A DNA stretch of 64,000 nt from Leptospira interrogans serovar Manilae (GTDB lineage Bacteria; Spirochaetota; Leptospiria; Leptospirales; Leptospiraceae). The translations under genes were made by a program, and so were the position numbers. Where the stretch lies: contig CAMCZP010000004.1 of assembly GCA_945887855.1 (NCBI GenBank), forward strand, positions 1 to 64,000, written 5' to 3'. The stretch's first letter is position 1. Each line of letters starts with the position of its first letter. The notes beneath the pieces were generated by a model. It did not search any database. It worked only from the letters and a program-made list of their open reading frames with translations, and was not told the DNA's origin. Of this stretch, positions 45,206-54,292 are shown in pieces.

Positions 45206-46600
45206 CTACGTATACAACAATGCATTCTTTGCACCATCATATACACCTTCCCTAGAATTCCTTATAATACATTCATTCATTCTAGTAAAGATACCTCCCT
45301 GTTCCAGAAAAAGTTCAATCATCTCTAAAGAATGTTCTGGGTCTCGGCACTCCATAGTCCCCTCACCCAACTCCATAGATCTAAATGCAGATGCAGCTTC
45401 ATGATCTCCAACCCTTCTTATAAATATTTTAGGTACTGGAAAGAATGCTAACTCAGATGGTTTCGTTATCAATGCATCTGATATTGCAATCAACTCATCG
45501 GTTGCACTGAATGCATGATAGTAATTTTTAAAATTAAAAAATACAATTGGAAGTGATCCTAAATCTTCTAATTTATCAAGTGAATTGTCCTTACAAAAAT
45601 TTAGAAATATATCCCAATCTTCAATTGTTGTATAAGGGATTCCTAATTCATTTGCTTTATTTTTTAATTCTAAATAAAGTGCTTGGTGATCACCTGTATT
45701 TATCCATAGGTAAAATTTTTCAGAAATTAACTTATCCTTCATTAAACTTAATAGATTTAAGGTATAACTTTTTTGTGCTCCTGCACCACCAATTGCTAAG
45801 AGAAATCTTTTCTTTAATTTCTTTTCATCTCTTGCAATTCTTGCTTCTGCATGTGGAATTGCATTCGCTGAAAGATTATAGGAAACCCAATGTCCTGCCA
45901 CAGCTAGTGAGGATTTAGGTATTCCCATTTCAATAAATCTCATATAAGAAGCAGGACTTTGAACTAAATTTTTTGCCCCTGGAACTAATAGGTAGTATTG
46001 GGGAAAATTATCAGGAACTAAATGTGTGACTTTTTTAAAGCCTGCTTCAATTGCTATTTGACCGTTTAGAGGATAAGTTGAAATGTATGACAATTCAGGA
46101 GAGAGTCCACTTAAAAGATTTTTGTACCTTTCCGCTAACTCTACTGAAAATTGTAAAGATGATATATTTCCTTGAGACATTAACTGACCCCAAAGCCATT
46201 CAATGATCCCTCCAAATTCAGAAGATGATCTACTCATCTGACTATAAAAACCATCTATTTCTTTAATTGCATGAGACTCCTTTGTATCAAATGCTAATAT
46301 ATCATGCAAGTAAGCTTTCTTTTTTTGAGCAACCGCCCATGTATATAAAGAATATGCCATCCTATGATGCCCATATCCCATCCGAACAGTACCAACTAGT
46401 AAACCATCTTCTACTCTTTCACCTTCGGAGTTTAGTATCACCCCTACTCCAGGAACAGTTGGATGTGTTACAGATCTTAATTTTAATTCAGAAACTTCAT
46501 TTAAATCATATCTAAGGAAAATTATTGCTTTTAGAGCCTGTATAGTATAGTTACTTAGCGAACTAGTATACAAGCCAAATAATTTTTGATTGATCGGCAT
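45206..46600 (-). CDS. GT-B-fold glycosyltransferase-like protein (GT28/monogalactosyldiacylglycerol-synthase-like)
   Basis: A 464-residue soluble protein. The N-terminal VRMGYGHHRMAYSLY fits the GGGH-type acceptor loop of the GT28 family. The C-terminal half has AIGGAGAQKSYTL for a Rossmann-type strand-loop, and SDALITKPSELAFFPVPKIFI, which corresponds to the TKPGGLT donor motif of MurG and galactolipid synthases. The similarity is in motifs only, so the sugar and acceptor are unknown. The ATG has AGGAG upstream. It sits immediately downstream of flbB in the flagellar direction (14-base gap on the minus strand), so it may share transcription with the flagellar operon. Confidence 0.7.
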   Translation of the reverse strand: MPINQKLFGLYTSSLSNYTIQALKAIIFLRYDLNEVSELKLRSVTHPTVPGVGVILNSEGERVEDGLLVGTVRMGYGHHRMAYSLYTWAVAQKKKAYLHDILAFDTKESHAIKEIDGFYSQMSRSSSEFGGIIEWLWGQLMSQGNISSLQFSVELAERYKNLLSGLSPELSYISTYPLNGQIAIEAGFKKVTHLVPDNFPQYYLLVPGAKNLVQSPASYMRFIEMGIPKSSLAVAGHWVSYNLSANAIPHAEARIARDEKKLKKRFLLAIGGAGAQKSYTLNLLSLMKDKLISEKFYLWINTGDHQALYLELKNKANELGIPYTTIEDWDIFLNFCKDNSLDKLEDLGSLPIVFFNFKNYYHAFSATDELIAISDALITKPSELAFFPVPKIFIRRVGDHEAASAFRSMELGEGTMECRDPEHSLEMIELFLEQGGIFTRMNECIIRNSREGVYDGAKNALLYT

Positions 46601-46614
46601 TCTAACTCCTGGAT

Positions 46615-47253
46615 TTATTGTAGTGCTTGGTCATCTATAGCTCCTGAATCATCTGGAACTTTATCTGCTTCGCTATCTAACCATTTATTTGCTATCACGG
46701 ATCTTCTCTTTGCTTCAAATAGAGATAATAAGTAATTGGTAATTGTAGGCTTGCCCTCTTCCTCTGCATCTTTATCCATTTGCTTAAATACATCTATAAT
46801 ATCTTGATCTGGCCAATTTTCTAACATCCCAACTGCGTCCATTGGTCTCATATTACCAACTTTACTTGCTAATACTTTTAACTTATTCTGACGATTCTCT
46901 TCTTCTTTTTGGCGAGCTGCCATTTGCCTTTCTTTTTCTTTTATACCTTTCCTGACTTCTTCAAGATTTTGAGCATCACTTTCTAGTTTTTCTTTTTGAA
47001 GTTGTAGTTCAGATCTAATTTTTTCTATCTCTGCCATTTCTTCTTGGAGTCTTTCTTTTGCTTTCTCAATCTCTAACTTTTCTACTTCTGTAGGAGATTC
47101 CTGATCCCAGTTTACTGTGGCTGGTTTTTTTGCAAGAAATGGTAAAATCTCATCTGCATCAATTAACTTGTAGTAATCAAAAACAAAAAATCCTATCGCA
47201 AGTAAAAACATTATCAGTAATAATAAGTAAAATGATCGTGCCTTATCAGTCAA
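46615..47253 (-). CDS. flbB: Flagellar protein FlbB (spirochete motor collar component)
   Basis: A 212-residue protein: one N-terminal membrane helix (residues about 7-28), a long coiled coil (about 55-125) rich in Glu, Lys and Gln, and a C-terminal MotE/MgtE-N-like domain (NMRPMDAVGMLENWPDQDIIDVFKQMD). This layout and its place just after fliJ match FlbB, which in Borrelia is the base of the periplasmic collar that shapes the motor and holds stators. It lies 27 bases after the short gene that follows fliJ. Confidence 0.85.
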   Translation of the reverse strand: MTDKARSFYLLLLIMFLLAIGFFVFDYYKLIDADEILPFLAKKPATVNWDQESPTEVEKLEIEKAKERLQEEMAEIEKIRSELQLQKEKLESDAQNLEEVRKGIKEKERQMAARQKEEENRQNKLKVLASKVGNMRPMDAVGMLENWPDQDIIDVFKQMDKDAEEEGKPTITNYLLSLFEAKRRSVIANKWLDSEADKVPDDSGAIDDQALQ

Positions 47254-47279
47254 AGTTTAGTACCTCACTCTTACATTTC

Positions 47280-47468
47280 TCAAACAATACCTTCTTTAAT
47301 TAACCTATCCAATCGAGATACACTTTCTTCTAGTCTTACTATTTTTTTTGAAATAGTCACTATAGATTTTGATATTCTCAATTCTTTAGGATCCGTGATT
47401 TCAATAGTTTTATTATTTAAATTAAAGTAAAAAGCACTATCATTTTTTAGCGCTAAGCCCCTTGACAT
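47280..47468 (-). CDS. Small protein encoded between fliJ and flbB
   Basis: A 62-residue protein starting MSRGLALKNDSAFYFN and ending LDRLIKEGIV. The frame also stays open further upstream inside fliJ, but the ATG at 47468 gives only a 29-base overlap and is preferred. The C-terminal half (RISKSIVTISKKIVRLEESVSRLD) looks like an amphipathic helix or coiled coil. No family is recognised; position suggests a flagellar role. Confidence 0.6.
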   Translation of the reverse strand: MSRGLALKNDSAFYFNLNNKTIEITDPKELRISKSIVTISKKIVRLEESVSRLDRLIKEGIV

Positions 47469-48021
47469 ATTCCATGATCTTTTCATATTCATTCTTTGGC
47501 TGATTCTTGTTAGGTTTAACTTTTCTTTTATTGTTGTGAGCAATGGTGCTAGGTTCTTTATCGGGTATAACATTTCGCAAACCCCTCCTGTCTGCTAAGT
47601 AATCTTTTTGGCTTTCTTCATCTTCTTCAGATCTTTCTGATCTGATAACTCTTTCGTGATATTCCGACAACCTCTTTTGTTTGATTATCTCCAAAAGCTC
47701 TGAACTCTTTCTTGCAACTACCACTGAGTCAATAGCTTCCCTGAGAACACCATCCTGTTCACTAACTTGTTTTTTTAGATTTTCATTTTGCAAGTAAAGT
47801 GTTTTTATATAATTCTCGAATACTCTTAAATATCCAATATCATCTGAAACATAAGATGTAAACTTATCATTTTCATAACTAATAGCATTTCGATTTTCTT
47901 GTACTTCATTTTTTAATCTATTTATTTTTCCAACAACTAGTGCTAATTTTCTAGTTTCCTCATCAACAGCTCTATTTTTAATTCGTAGTACTGTTTCTAA
48001 GTTAAATTTAAACTTCTTCAT
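47440..48021 (-). CDS. fliJ: Flagellar export chaperone/stalk protein FliJ
   Basis: A 193-residue charged coiled-coil protein starting KKFKFNLETVLRIKNRAVDEE, the typical FliJ opening. FliJ sits in the middle of the FliI hexamer, like the gamma stalk of F-ATPases, and helps deliver export substrates. The C-terminus is unusually long and basic (VKPNKNQPKNEYEKIMEYVKGL). It follows fliI by three bases. Confidence 0.85.
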   Translation of the reverse strand: MKKFKFNLETVLRIKNRAVDEETRKLALVVGKINRLKNEVQENRNAISYENDKFTSYVSDDIGYLRVFENYIKTLYLQNENLKKQVSEQDGVLREAIDSVVVARKSSELLEIIKQKRLSEYHERVIRSERSEEDEESQKDYLADRRGLRNVIPDKEPSTIAHNNKRKVKPNKNQPKNEYEKIMEYVKGLSAKK

Positions 48022-48024
48022 TTA

Positions 48025-49386
48025 TCAATACTCATCATCTTGTGAACTTGAGAATATTTCTGCTAATCTTTTTTTTGCATCTTGAAAATCTGATTTCACT
48101 TCTATTCTTTGTTTCAAAAACTCATCTATTGCATCTTTTTTAGAGATAGCCATATCTACTTTTGAATCTGATCCTTTTACATAAGCAGACAATCTAATCA
48201 ACTCTTCATTGGCATTGTATGTTGTTATCAATTCTCTTAAAAATCCTGCATACATTGAATGATTTTCAGAAACTATTTTTTGCATCACACGTGAGAGTGA
48301 AGCAGATATATCAATTGCTGGATAATGATTTTTTTCGGCAAGAGTTCTGTTTAGTACAATGTGCCCATCCAAGTAACCCCTTACAGCATCTGCTATGGGG
48401 TCGTTCATTTCATCTGGTTCGGTAAGAATTGTATAAAAACCGGTTATGGTACCACCTGAAGGAGATGTACCTGATCTTTCAACTAGCTTAGCTAACCTAG
48501 TAAAAACAGTAGCAGAAAAACCCCTAGTAATAGCAGGCTCTCCATGTGAAATTGACATCTCCCTTGCTGCTTGAGCAAATCTCGTAAGGGAATCCATTAG
48601 TAAATTGACGTGATACCCTTTATCCCTAAAATATTCAGCCGCACTAGTTGCAAGCAATGCGCAGTTTATTTGTTGCATTCGAGGAGAATCGGATGTTGCT
48701 ACGAAAACAACACTCTTTTGGAGGGCTTCCTCTCCTAATTCTAATTCTAAAAACTCATTTACTTCCCGACCTCTTTCACCAACCAATGCAATTATATTTA
48801 TATCTGCATTTGTATAACGAGAGATCATACCCAATAAACTAGATTTTCCCACTCCAGATCCTGAAAAAATACCTATTCTTTGTCCACGACCTACCGTGAG
48901 CAATCCATCGATAGCTCGTACTCCGGTTTCAAGAACATCCTTTATCATAGGTCTCTGAAGAGGATTGATTGGATCATTGTCAGGGAATCTCTCCTCTTTA
49001 CTTACAAGAACACCCTTACCATCAATCGGTTTAGCAGCTCCGTTGATAACCCGTCCGAGTAGATGATTCCCAACAGGTAATATTAGTTTTGTTCCTGAAG
49101 AATAAACTGCAGCCTTAGGATAAATCCCATCAACTTCGCCTAATGGCATAAGTGTGTATTTGTGTCCATCAAACCCAATGATTTCACATTGAAGATAACC
49201 TTTACGGTCATTCCTCTCTATCTCCATTATCTCGCCGATTTTAGAATCGGGGGGTCCCTGTGAAAATATTACATTTCCAGAGACTCGTATCACCTTACCA
49301 CTTTTCCTAATTGGCTCAGTCTTTATTAGGATACTTAAGTATTTCTCTAGAACATCTACTTTCTCATTAAACTTTTTTTCGATCAT
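48025..49386 (-). CDS. fliI: Flagellum-specific ATPase FliI
   Basis: A 453-residue export ATPase of normal length. The Walker A loop GIFSGSGVGKSSLLG, the catalytic region ALVGERGREVNEFLE, Walker B VNLLMDSLTRFAQAAREM and SGTSPSGGTITGFYTIL are all present. It powers or primes the type III export of rod, hook and filament proteins at the inner membrane, with FliH as its regulator. The ATG overlaps the last base of fliH (ATGA style). Confidence 0.97.
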   Translation of the reverse strand: MIEKKFNEKVDVLEKYLSILIKTEPIRKSGKVIRVSGNVIFSQGPPDSKIGEIMEIERNDRKGYLQCEIIGFDGHKYTLMPLGEVDGIYPKAAVYSSGTKLILPVGNHLLGRVINGAAKPIDGKGVLVSKEERFPDNDPINPLQRPMIKDVLETGVRAIDGLLTVGRGQRIGIFSGSGVGKSSLLGMISRYTNADINIIALVGERGREVNEFLELELGEEALQKSVVFVATSDSPRMQQINCALLATSAAEYFRDKGYHVNLLMDSLTRFAQAAREMSISHGEPAITRGFSATVFTRLAKLVERSGTSPSGGTITGFYTILTEPDEMNDPIADAVRGYLDGHIVLNRTLAEKNHYPAIDISASLSRVMQKIVSENHSMYAGFLRELITTYNANEELIRLSAYVKGSDSKVDMAISKKDAIDEFLKQRIEVKSDFQDAKKRLAEIFSSSQDDEY

Positions 49387-50309
49387 TAAATTGGTTCCGC
49401 GTTACGAATTGCTTCCTCAATTTCTTTCAATTGGGTTGAGATACGAGCATCAATTGCTCCTACATCTGTCTCGATAATTACACCACCACGATCAATTCGA
49501 GAGTCTTCATAAATATTAACTTTACGTAAAGACTCCATAAGCTTTATTAATTCATCTTTATGAGCTGTTGTAATTTCAAGATCTGAGAAGTTAACTCTAA
49601 TATCTACTCTATCTCTATCTTTAATTCGTTTTAATGCTTCTCTAATATTATTTAGCACAATCTCTTTACGCTCAACAATCTCATCTTTAATGACCTTTCT
49701 TGCAATGATCAAAATCATTTCAACCATTTGCTTCTCAGATGCCTGTATGATATCCTCTCTGATATCAATTGCCTTTCCAACAATTGTTCCCAATCTATCT
49801 ATCAATCTTCTAACTTCAGCCTGACCCTTTTTAAAGCCTACCTCTCTACCAGCGTCGTACCCTCTCTGATAAGCTTCATGTTCAATTTCAGCAACCTTCA
49901 TCTCAGCTTCCTTGATCATTCTCTCTACTTCAAGTTTAGCCCTATCTAAGATTTGGTCTGCTTTTGCTTTGCCAGTATCTTCTTCAATCTTTACTTTTTC
50001 TTTGGAATCCTGAATTAATTGAAATGCTCTTGTCTTACCATCTTCAACTATCTTATCAGCTTTTGCCTGTGCTTCTGAAAGCATTTGGCGAACTTGCTCT
50101 TCAGTCTCCTGACGATACCGTTCTAATTCTTGCTCTATTTCATCAATGGAAGGGCCCTGGTATTGCTCAATAACATTCCCTTCAGTATCTACTTCATACT
50201 CTTCTTCTACTTCACTTTTATGAAATTTTTTATACTTCTCAGAAATAGCTATATCTACTTGTTCTTGAGCTTCTGCTATTTGTAAGGGTTTAAATACTAA
50301 TTTAGCCAT
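49386..50309 (-). CDS. fliH: Flagellar assembly protein FliH
   Basis: A 307-residue protein whose N-terminal two thirds are coiled coil, including glycine-poor repeats of the type AQAKADKIVEDGKTRAFQ (A-x-K-A-D) and YQRGYDAGREVGFKKGQAE, a GxxxG-like segment typical of FliH/YscL. The C-terminal domain (VEMILIIARKVIKDEIV to VETDVGAIDARIS) binds FliI. It also tethers the ATPase to the C ring. It is one base after fliG. Confidence 0.93.
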   Translation of the reverse strand: MAKLVFKPLQIAEAQEQVDIAISEKYKKFHKSEVEEEYEVDTEGNVIEQYQGPSIDEIEQELERYRQETEEQVRQMLSEAQAKADKIVEDGKTRAFQLIQDSKEKVKIEEDTGKAKADQILDRAKLEVERMIKEAEMKVAEIEHEAYQRGYDAGREVGFKKGQAEVRRLIDRLGTIVGKAIDIREDIIQASEKQMVEMILIIARKVIKDEIVERKEIVLNNIREALKRIKDRDRVDIRVNFSDLEITTAHKDELIKLMESLRKVNIYEDSRIDRGGVIIETDVGAIDARISTQLKEIEEAIRNAEPI

Positions 50310-50310
50310 G

Positions 50311-51273
50311 TCATACCTTCCATAACTTTATCTTACCGGAATCTATTGATTTATTTAGAGTTTCGATGATTGCTTTTTGTGCTTCTTCAATTTCTGCCAG
50401 TGAGATAGGACCCATTGAATCAATTTCAATATTAATTTGTTTGCACAACCAAGGATCACATCTCTCAAGAATTTTTACTTTTAAATCTGTTTCAACACCT
50501 TTGAGTGCACAAGCCAAAACTATAGGATGAAAATCAGATAAAAACCCTGAAAGTGTTGTCCTACCAATAAACATTAAATCATTTATTGTATAGTAATGCT
50601 CATTTATTCTTTCTGCAAATTCAGGATCTCTCTCTTTTATGCTAGAAAATAATTTAAAGGATATATGAGGATTGATTCTTGATAATATGTCTGCAACCGT
50701 CTTACCACTTCTATTCTTAACCTTTGATACAATTGTTCTGGATTCAATTAAGTCATATTTAAAGAAGAGAAATGACTCCAACTCAGCACGCATCACTTCT
50801 GAATAATAATCTATTATTTGAATTTCTTTTATTATATTTTCACGAATTTTTTCAGGAAAATCCTCTATAATTTTTGAAGCTGCATCAGGATTAGAAAAAC
50901 ACATTACCTTTGCTATTGTCTTTGAGTCTTCATCTTTTACTATTAATTCAAGTTCTTCTTTGGATTTATTTTTTAACTCATGCAGAGGAGATGTTCGTGG
51001 TGAATTAGATTGAAATTTTTGTTCATTTTTAGATTTTTCTACAATGTATAACGGGGATCTTCTTTGAGGTTTATCTCCCGATATAGTTTGATTAAAACTA
51101 TTTAGAACACTTCTCTCTTCCATTTTAGATGTTTTTGGCAAATTAGCCATTGCACCCATTAATTTTTCTAGCTCATCGTTGCTTAAGCCTGAAAGTACTT
51201 CTTTAGGTAGGTGCTCTCCTATCATACTGAAGAGCACAGCTGCTTTATCTTTATTTGATTGTGTAGTACTCAT
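50311..51273 (-). CDS. Divergent FliG-family protein, most torque residues replaced
   Basis: A 320-residue FliG homologue at the fliG position of the operon. The C-terminal domain is recognisable (LACALKGVETDL, MGPISLAEIEEAQKAI). By hand alignment with E. coli FliG, Lys264 is Lys258 and Asp289 is Glu283, but Arg281 is Trp275, Asp288 is Ile282 and Arg297 is Ser291. The middle-domain EHPQ motif reads EDSK. Spirochetes often carry several FliG copies, and Borrelia FliG1 is not a standard motor component. This one is in the fliF operon, so it probably binds FliF, but it may not generate torque by itself. It is three bases from fliF. Confidence 0.87.
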   Translation of the reverse strand: MSTTQSNKDKAAVLFSMIGEHLPKEVLSGLSNDELEKLMGAMANLPKTSKMEERSVLNSFNQTISGDKPQRRSPLYIVEKSKNEQKFQSNSPRTSPLHELKNKSKEELELIVKDEDSKTIAKVMCFSNPDAASKIIEDFPEKIRENIIKEIQIIDYYSEVMRAELESFLFFKYDLIESRTIVSKVKNRSGKTVADILSRINPHISFKLFSSIKERDPEFAERINEHYYTINDLMFIGRTTLSGFLSDFHPIVLACALKGVETDLKVKILERCDPWLCKQINIEIDSMGPISLAEIEEAQKAIIETLNKSIDSGKIKLWKV

Positions 51274-51276
51274 CTA

Positions 51277-52977
51277 TTAACCAGCCTCTTCGTCTGATAA
51301 CCAAGTTCTTAATAGCTGAGCAACTTCTTCTGGCTTTTCTTTTGCCATACTGATTGCATTTTCTAAGAGCTCTCTTCGAAGTTTTTCATCTAGAGAAATT
51401 TCAACATCTGCTCCACCTTCTTCCATTACTCGAAGAGCTGCTTCACGCATCATTTGTTGTTGAGCAGCAAGTTCTTCTTCTTTCATTCTTCTTCTTCGTG
51501 CAATTTCTTTCTTAACAGCTCTATAGATTAGTATTACAAGTATCAAAAAAGTCAATATAGCAAGTGAAGTTATCATTGCACTTTTAATTGCTTTTTGTTT
51601 CGCTAACTCAGCATCTTCATTTGCAAACTGAGAACTTCTATCTTTGGGAATAGTAATTATACTTATTTTATCACCCCGAACGGAATCAAATGCAATCGCT
51701 GCTTCTAGATTCTTCTTTATAAGAGCTAAATCTTCTTTAGAGACTTGCTTATAAACTCTTTCAAATTTTGTCCCATCCGCTGATTCTTTTTTCTCCCAAA
51801 CTCCATCAACCACTACTGATAGTGCAACCTTTTCTACCTTCCAAGGCTGTTTTTGAACTTCACTGACCTTTCTATTGAATTCAAAATTATTGATATTTTC
51901 ACCTTTTGCATATTCTGCTTTTTGGTAATCGGTATCTTTATACCCTGGTGGAAGATTTGGCTCAGTTCCTGCTGGACCATCGGGAGTAAATCCTCTACCA
52001 GTAAATTTTTCTGTAGTTTCTTTAGATGAAACCTTTAGAGAATTTCCATCAACGATTTCCAATTCAGAGTATGGCGTACTGGGATCATCAGGTATTTTTA
52101 CTACTGGAGATACATTATTTTCTTTGTAAGTTACTTTATCCCAGTTTAATGAATATTCGAAACGTGTGATATCTACTCTATCTTCGCCACCTAAACTCCA
52201 TCTGAGTGTATTACGAATATCGATGAGTCTTTTCATCCTCTGTTCTTCTTCAATTCGTAATTTTTCCTGAACAAGTCGTAATTCAATTCTATCTTTTTCA
52301 AGATCCTCTTCAAAATCGCTAATAATTTTTCCGTCTGGATCCGCAACACTCACATTTTCAGGTTTGAGTCGAGGAACTGCTCGAGAAACTAAATTAACTA
52401 TACCTTTTATTTCTTTTTTAGAAAGAGTATCTACTCCAGGAATAAAGTGTAGTATTACAGAAGCCTTAACAGGTGAAGATGCACTTTCAAAGAGGTCAGA
52501 CTCTGGGAGTGCAATATTTACATCAGCTTTCTCAATAGAACGTAGAGTTGAAAGTGATTTTTCAATAGCTCCCTTTAGTGCCCTGTACTTTTTTATATCC
52601 TTATCAAATTGGGTTTCTGTAAATTTTTCAATATCAAAAAGCTCCCAACCTTGAACTCCTGTAGGAATTAAATTTTCTTGAGCTAACTTTGTTATAATTT
52701 CTTGTCTCTGGTCAGGATCCACTGAAATGATAGATGTATCTGATGCAGAATAGGAGTATCCCATTGCATCCAGTTTTTTTGTGATCTCTGCAAATTCCTT
52801 TGCGGGCAGATCTTTGAAAAGTACTACTCCATTCTTTTGTGTTGATAGAGTAGAAAGTACGACCACGGCGATTATTATCACCCCTACCACTGTACCCATA
52901 ATAATCCGTTTTGTGGAGTCGAGCTTTCCAAAAAGCTCTTTAAATTGGGTGAAAAATTTTGCAATCGATTCCGGCAT
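51277..52977 (-). CDS. fliF: Flagellar M-ring protein FliF
   Basis: A 566-residue membrane ring protein. It has an N-terminal helix (about residues 24-44), the RBM-containing periplasmic domain ([47 protein letters not shown]), and a C-terminal helix (about 475-495) before the cytosolic tail ([10 protein letters not shown]) that binds FliG. The MS ring is the platform for the C ring and the export gate. It is the first gene visible of the operon fliF to flbB. Its start is 31 bases above an ATG-rich, AT-rich 256-base gap that separates it from a divergent lipoprotein gene. Confidence 0.96.
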   Translation of the reverse strand: MPESIAKFFTQFKELFGKLDSTKRIIMGTVVGVIIIAVVVLSTLSTQKNGVVLFKDLPAKEFAEITKKLDAMGYSYSASDTSIISVDPDQRQEIITKLAQENLIPTGVQGWELFDIEKFTETQFDKDIKKYRALKGAIEKSLSTLRSIEKADVNIALPESDLFESASSPVKASVILHFIPGVDTLSKKEIKGIVNLVSRAVPRLKPENVSVADPDGKIISDFEEDLEKDRIELRLVQEKLRIEEEQRMKRLIDIRNTLRWSLGGEDRVDITRFEYSLNWDKVTYKENNVSPVVKIPDDPSTPYSELEIVDGNSLKVSSKETTEKFTGRGFTPDGPAGTEPNLPPGYKDTDYQKAEYAKGENINNFEFNRKVSEVQKQPWKVEKVALSVVVDGVWEKKESADGTKFERVYKQVSKEDLALIKKNLEAAIAFDSVRGDKISIITIPKDRSSQFANEDAELAKQKAIKSAMITSLAILTFLILVILIYRAVKKEIARRRRMKEEELAAQQQMMREAALRVMEEGGADVEISLDEKLRRELLENAISMAKEKPEEVAQLLRTWLSDEEAG

Positions 52978-53233
52978 AGATTACCTCATGGAAACTTATA
53001 TCAGTGACATAATAAGAAATCGACAGATATGTACAATTTATTTTTTACTTTTTCTGAAAAAAATAAAAAAGTAGTAAAACAGAGTAAAGACAGTTCTACT
53101 GTCTAATTCTATATGGGGGGCTTAGATAGTTTCATTATGGATTATGTCTTTAAATGAAAAATCATATACAGATATATACGAAAGAACTTGTCTCTTCCTA
53201 TAGAATTTTTTTCTGAGCTCAAAGGAGTTTACA

Positions 53234-53734
53234 ATGAATGAAAGCTTTTTTTATAAGAATAAGCCTAAAATCTTGATTTATTTATGGCTACTATCGATTT
53301 TTTTGAACACTTGTCAAAATAGCTCCAAGGCAATTAGAGATATAAAAGAGTCTGATGATACATATCCCTCGTCCAGCCAGGAGCCTATGAAGTATGAAAC
53401 AAAGATCCATAGGCTTTCCCTTTCAGAATGGAACTCTGCAAAAGAAGGTTTTTTAGATTCCTCCACCTTCCAGGTGAAAGTTAGCTCTCTTAAAAGCAAT
53501 CGACAGGAAGCTCTTGAAGAAGCAAATGAAGTTTCTAAAAGAAAAATTTTACGAATGTTGTTAGCGGAAGCAATCCCCACCATCACCCCAGATGGAAGGG
53601 TCGATCTTCGAATTTTAATTGAAGAATATGGGAAAATCATATCTGATACAGATTTTTCTGGAGAAAAATTTCATTTTATCTATCAAATCAAGCGACCAGC
53701 ATTAGAAATCATAGTTAAAGAAAAAATTAGATAA
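53234..53734 (+). CDS. Putative lipoprotein of unknown function
   Basis: A 166-residue protein. The signal peptide ends WLLSIFLNTC|QNSS (lipobox, Cys28). The mature part has an Ala/Glu helix (EALEEANEVSKRKILRMLLA) recalling LPP20-like lipoproteins, and ends basic. An AAGGAG ribosome site precedes the start. It is divergent from fliF. Confidence 0.75.
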   Translation: MNESFFYKNKPKILIYLWLLSIFLNTCQNSSKAIRDIKESDDTYPSSSQEPMKYETKIHRLSLSEWNSAKEGFLDSSTFQVKVSSLKSNRQEALEEANEVSKRKILRMLLAEAIPTITPDGRVDLRILIEEYGKIISDTDFSGEKFHFIYQIKRPALEIIVKEKIR

Positions 53735-53760
53735 ATAGGAATAGATCTCAAGTCTAAACC

Positions 53761-53991
53761 AATGGAACCAGAACTACAATCTCCAGTTTGTCTAAGGCAT
53801 CAGAAAAAATAGGCGAAATTATCAACCTAATCAACGAGATTGCCACTCAAACAAACCTCTTATGAGTTATAAACAGCTAGAGCAGGGGAATCAGGTAGGG
53901 GCTTTGCTAAAGTAGCTTCGGAAGTAAAAAATTTAGACGATCAAACATCCATAGCAAAGAAAGTAAAAGAAGCTTCGAATGGTATTGTATG
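53761..53991 (+). pseudogene. Remnant of a methyl-accepting chemotaxis protein (signalling tip)
   Basis: In one frame the sequence reads EKIGEIINLINEIATQTNLL and then a stop (TGA at 53864-53866). Shifting frame, it continues [20 protein letters not shown], then DDQTSIAKK. These join to form the conserved chemoreceptor tip, but the LALNAAIEA bridge between them is deleted and the frame is broken. The fragment covers only about 75 residues of a protein of over 500, with no start or membrane part, so it is a decayed copy. Confidence 0.88.
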
Positions 53992-54018
53992 ATTTTTTTA
54001 TAAAATGGATGAGAGAAG

Positions 54019-54058
54019 GTTCACCTACGTAGTTTCTGAGCTTTCTACGAAAGTGAAC
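54019..54058. repeat. Imperfect hairpin after rpmE
   Basis: GTTCACctACGTAG and CTACGaaaGTGAAC pair at 11 of 14 positions around a 12-base loop. It lies 18 bases after the rpmE stop on the minus strand. There is no T-tract on that strand, so it may protect the mRNA end more than stop transcription. Confidence 0.4.
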
Positions 54059-54076
54059 TCGTTGAGAATTGAAAAA

Positions 54077-54277
54077 CTATTGAATTTTGTATTTTTTCTT
54101 AAATTTATCCACACGACCGGCTGTGGTTACTGCTTTTGCCTTGTCTGTATAGAATGGATGGCATGCAGAACAAATCTCAACTAAGAGATCTCCTCTTGTT
54201 GATTTTGTTTCTATTATGCTTCCACAAGCACATCTAATTTTTGCTACTACGTAATTTGGATGGATACCTTGTTTCAT
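54077..54277 (-). CDS. rpmE: Ribosomal protein bL31 (zinc-binding form)
   Basis: A 66-residue 50S protein. It starts [10 protein letters not shown] and contains [14 protein letters not shown] and [13 protein letters not shown]; the cysteines of CAC and CSAC are the zinc ligands of the C+ type. It lies 15 bases after rho, a common pairing. Confidence 0.97.
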   Translation of the reverse strand: MKQGIHPNYVVAKIRCACGSIIETKSTRGDLLVEICSACHPFYTDKAKAVTTAGRVDKFKKKYKIQ

Positions 54278-54292
54278 ATTTTCTTCTCCGTA

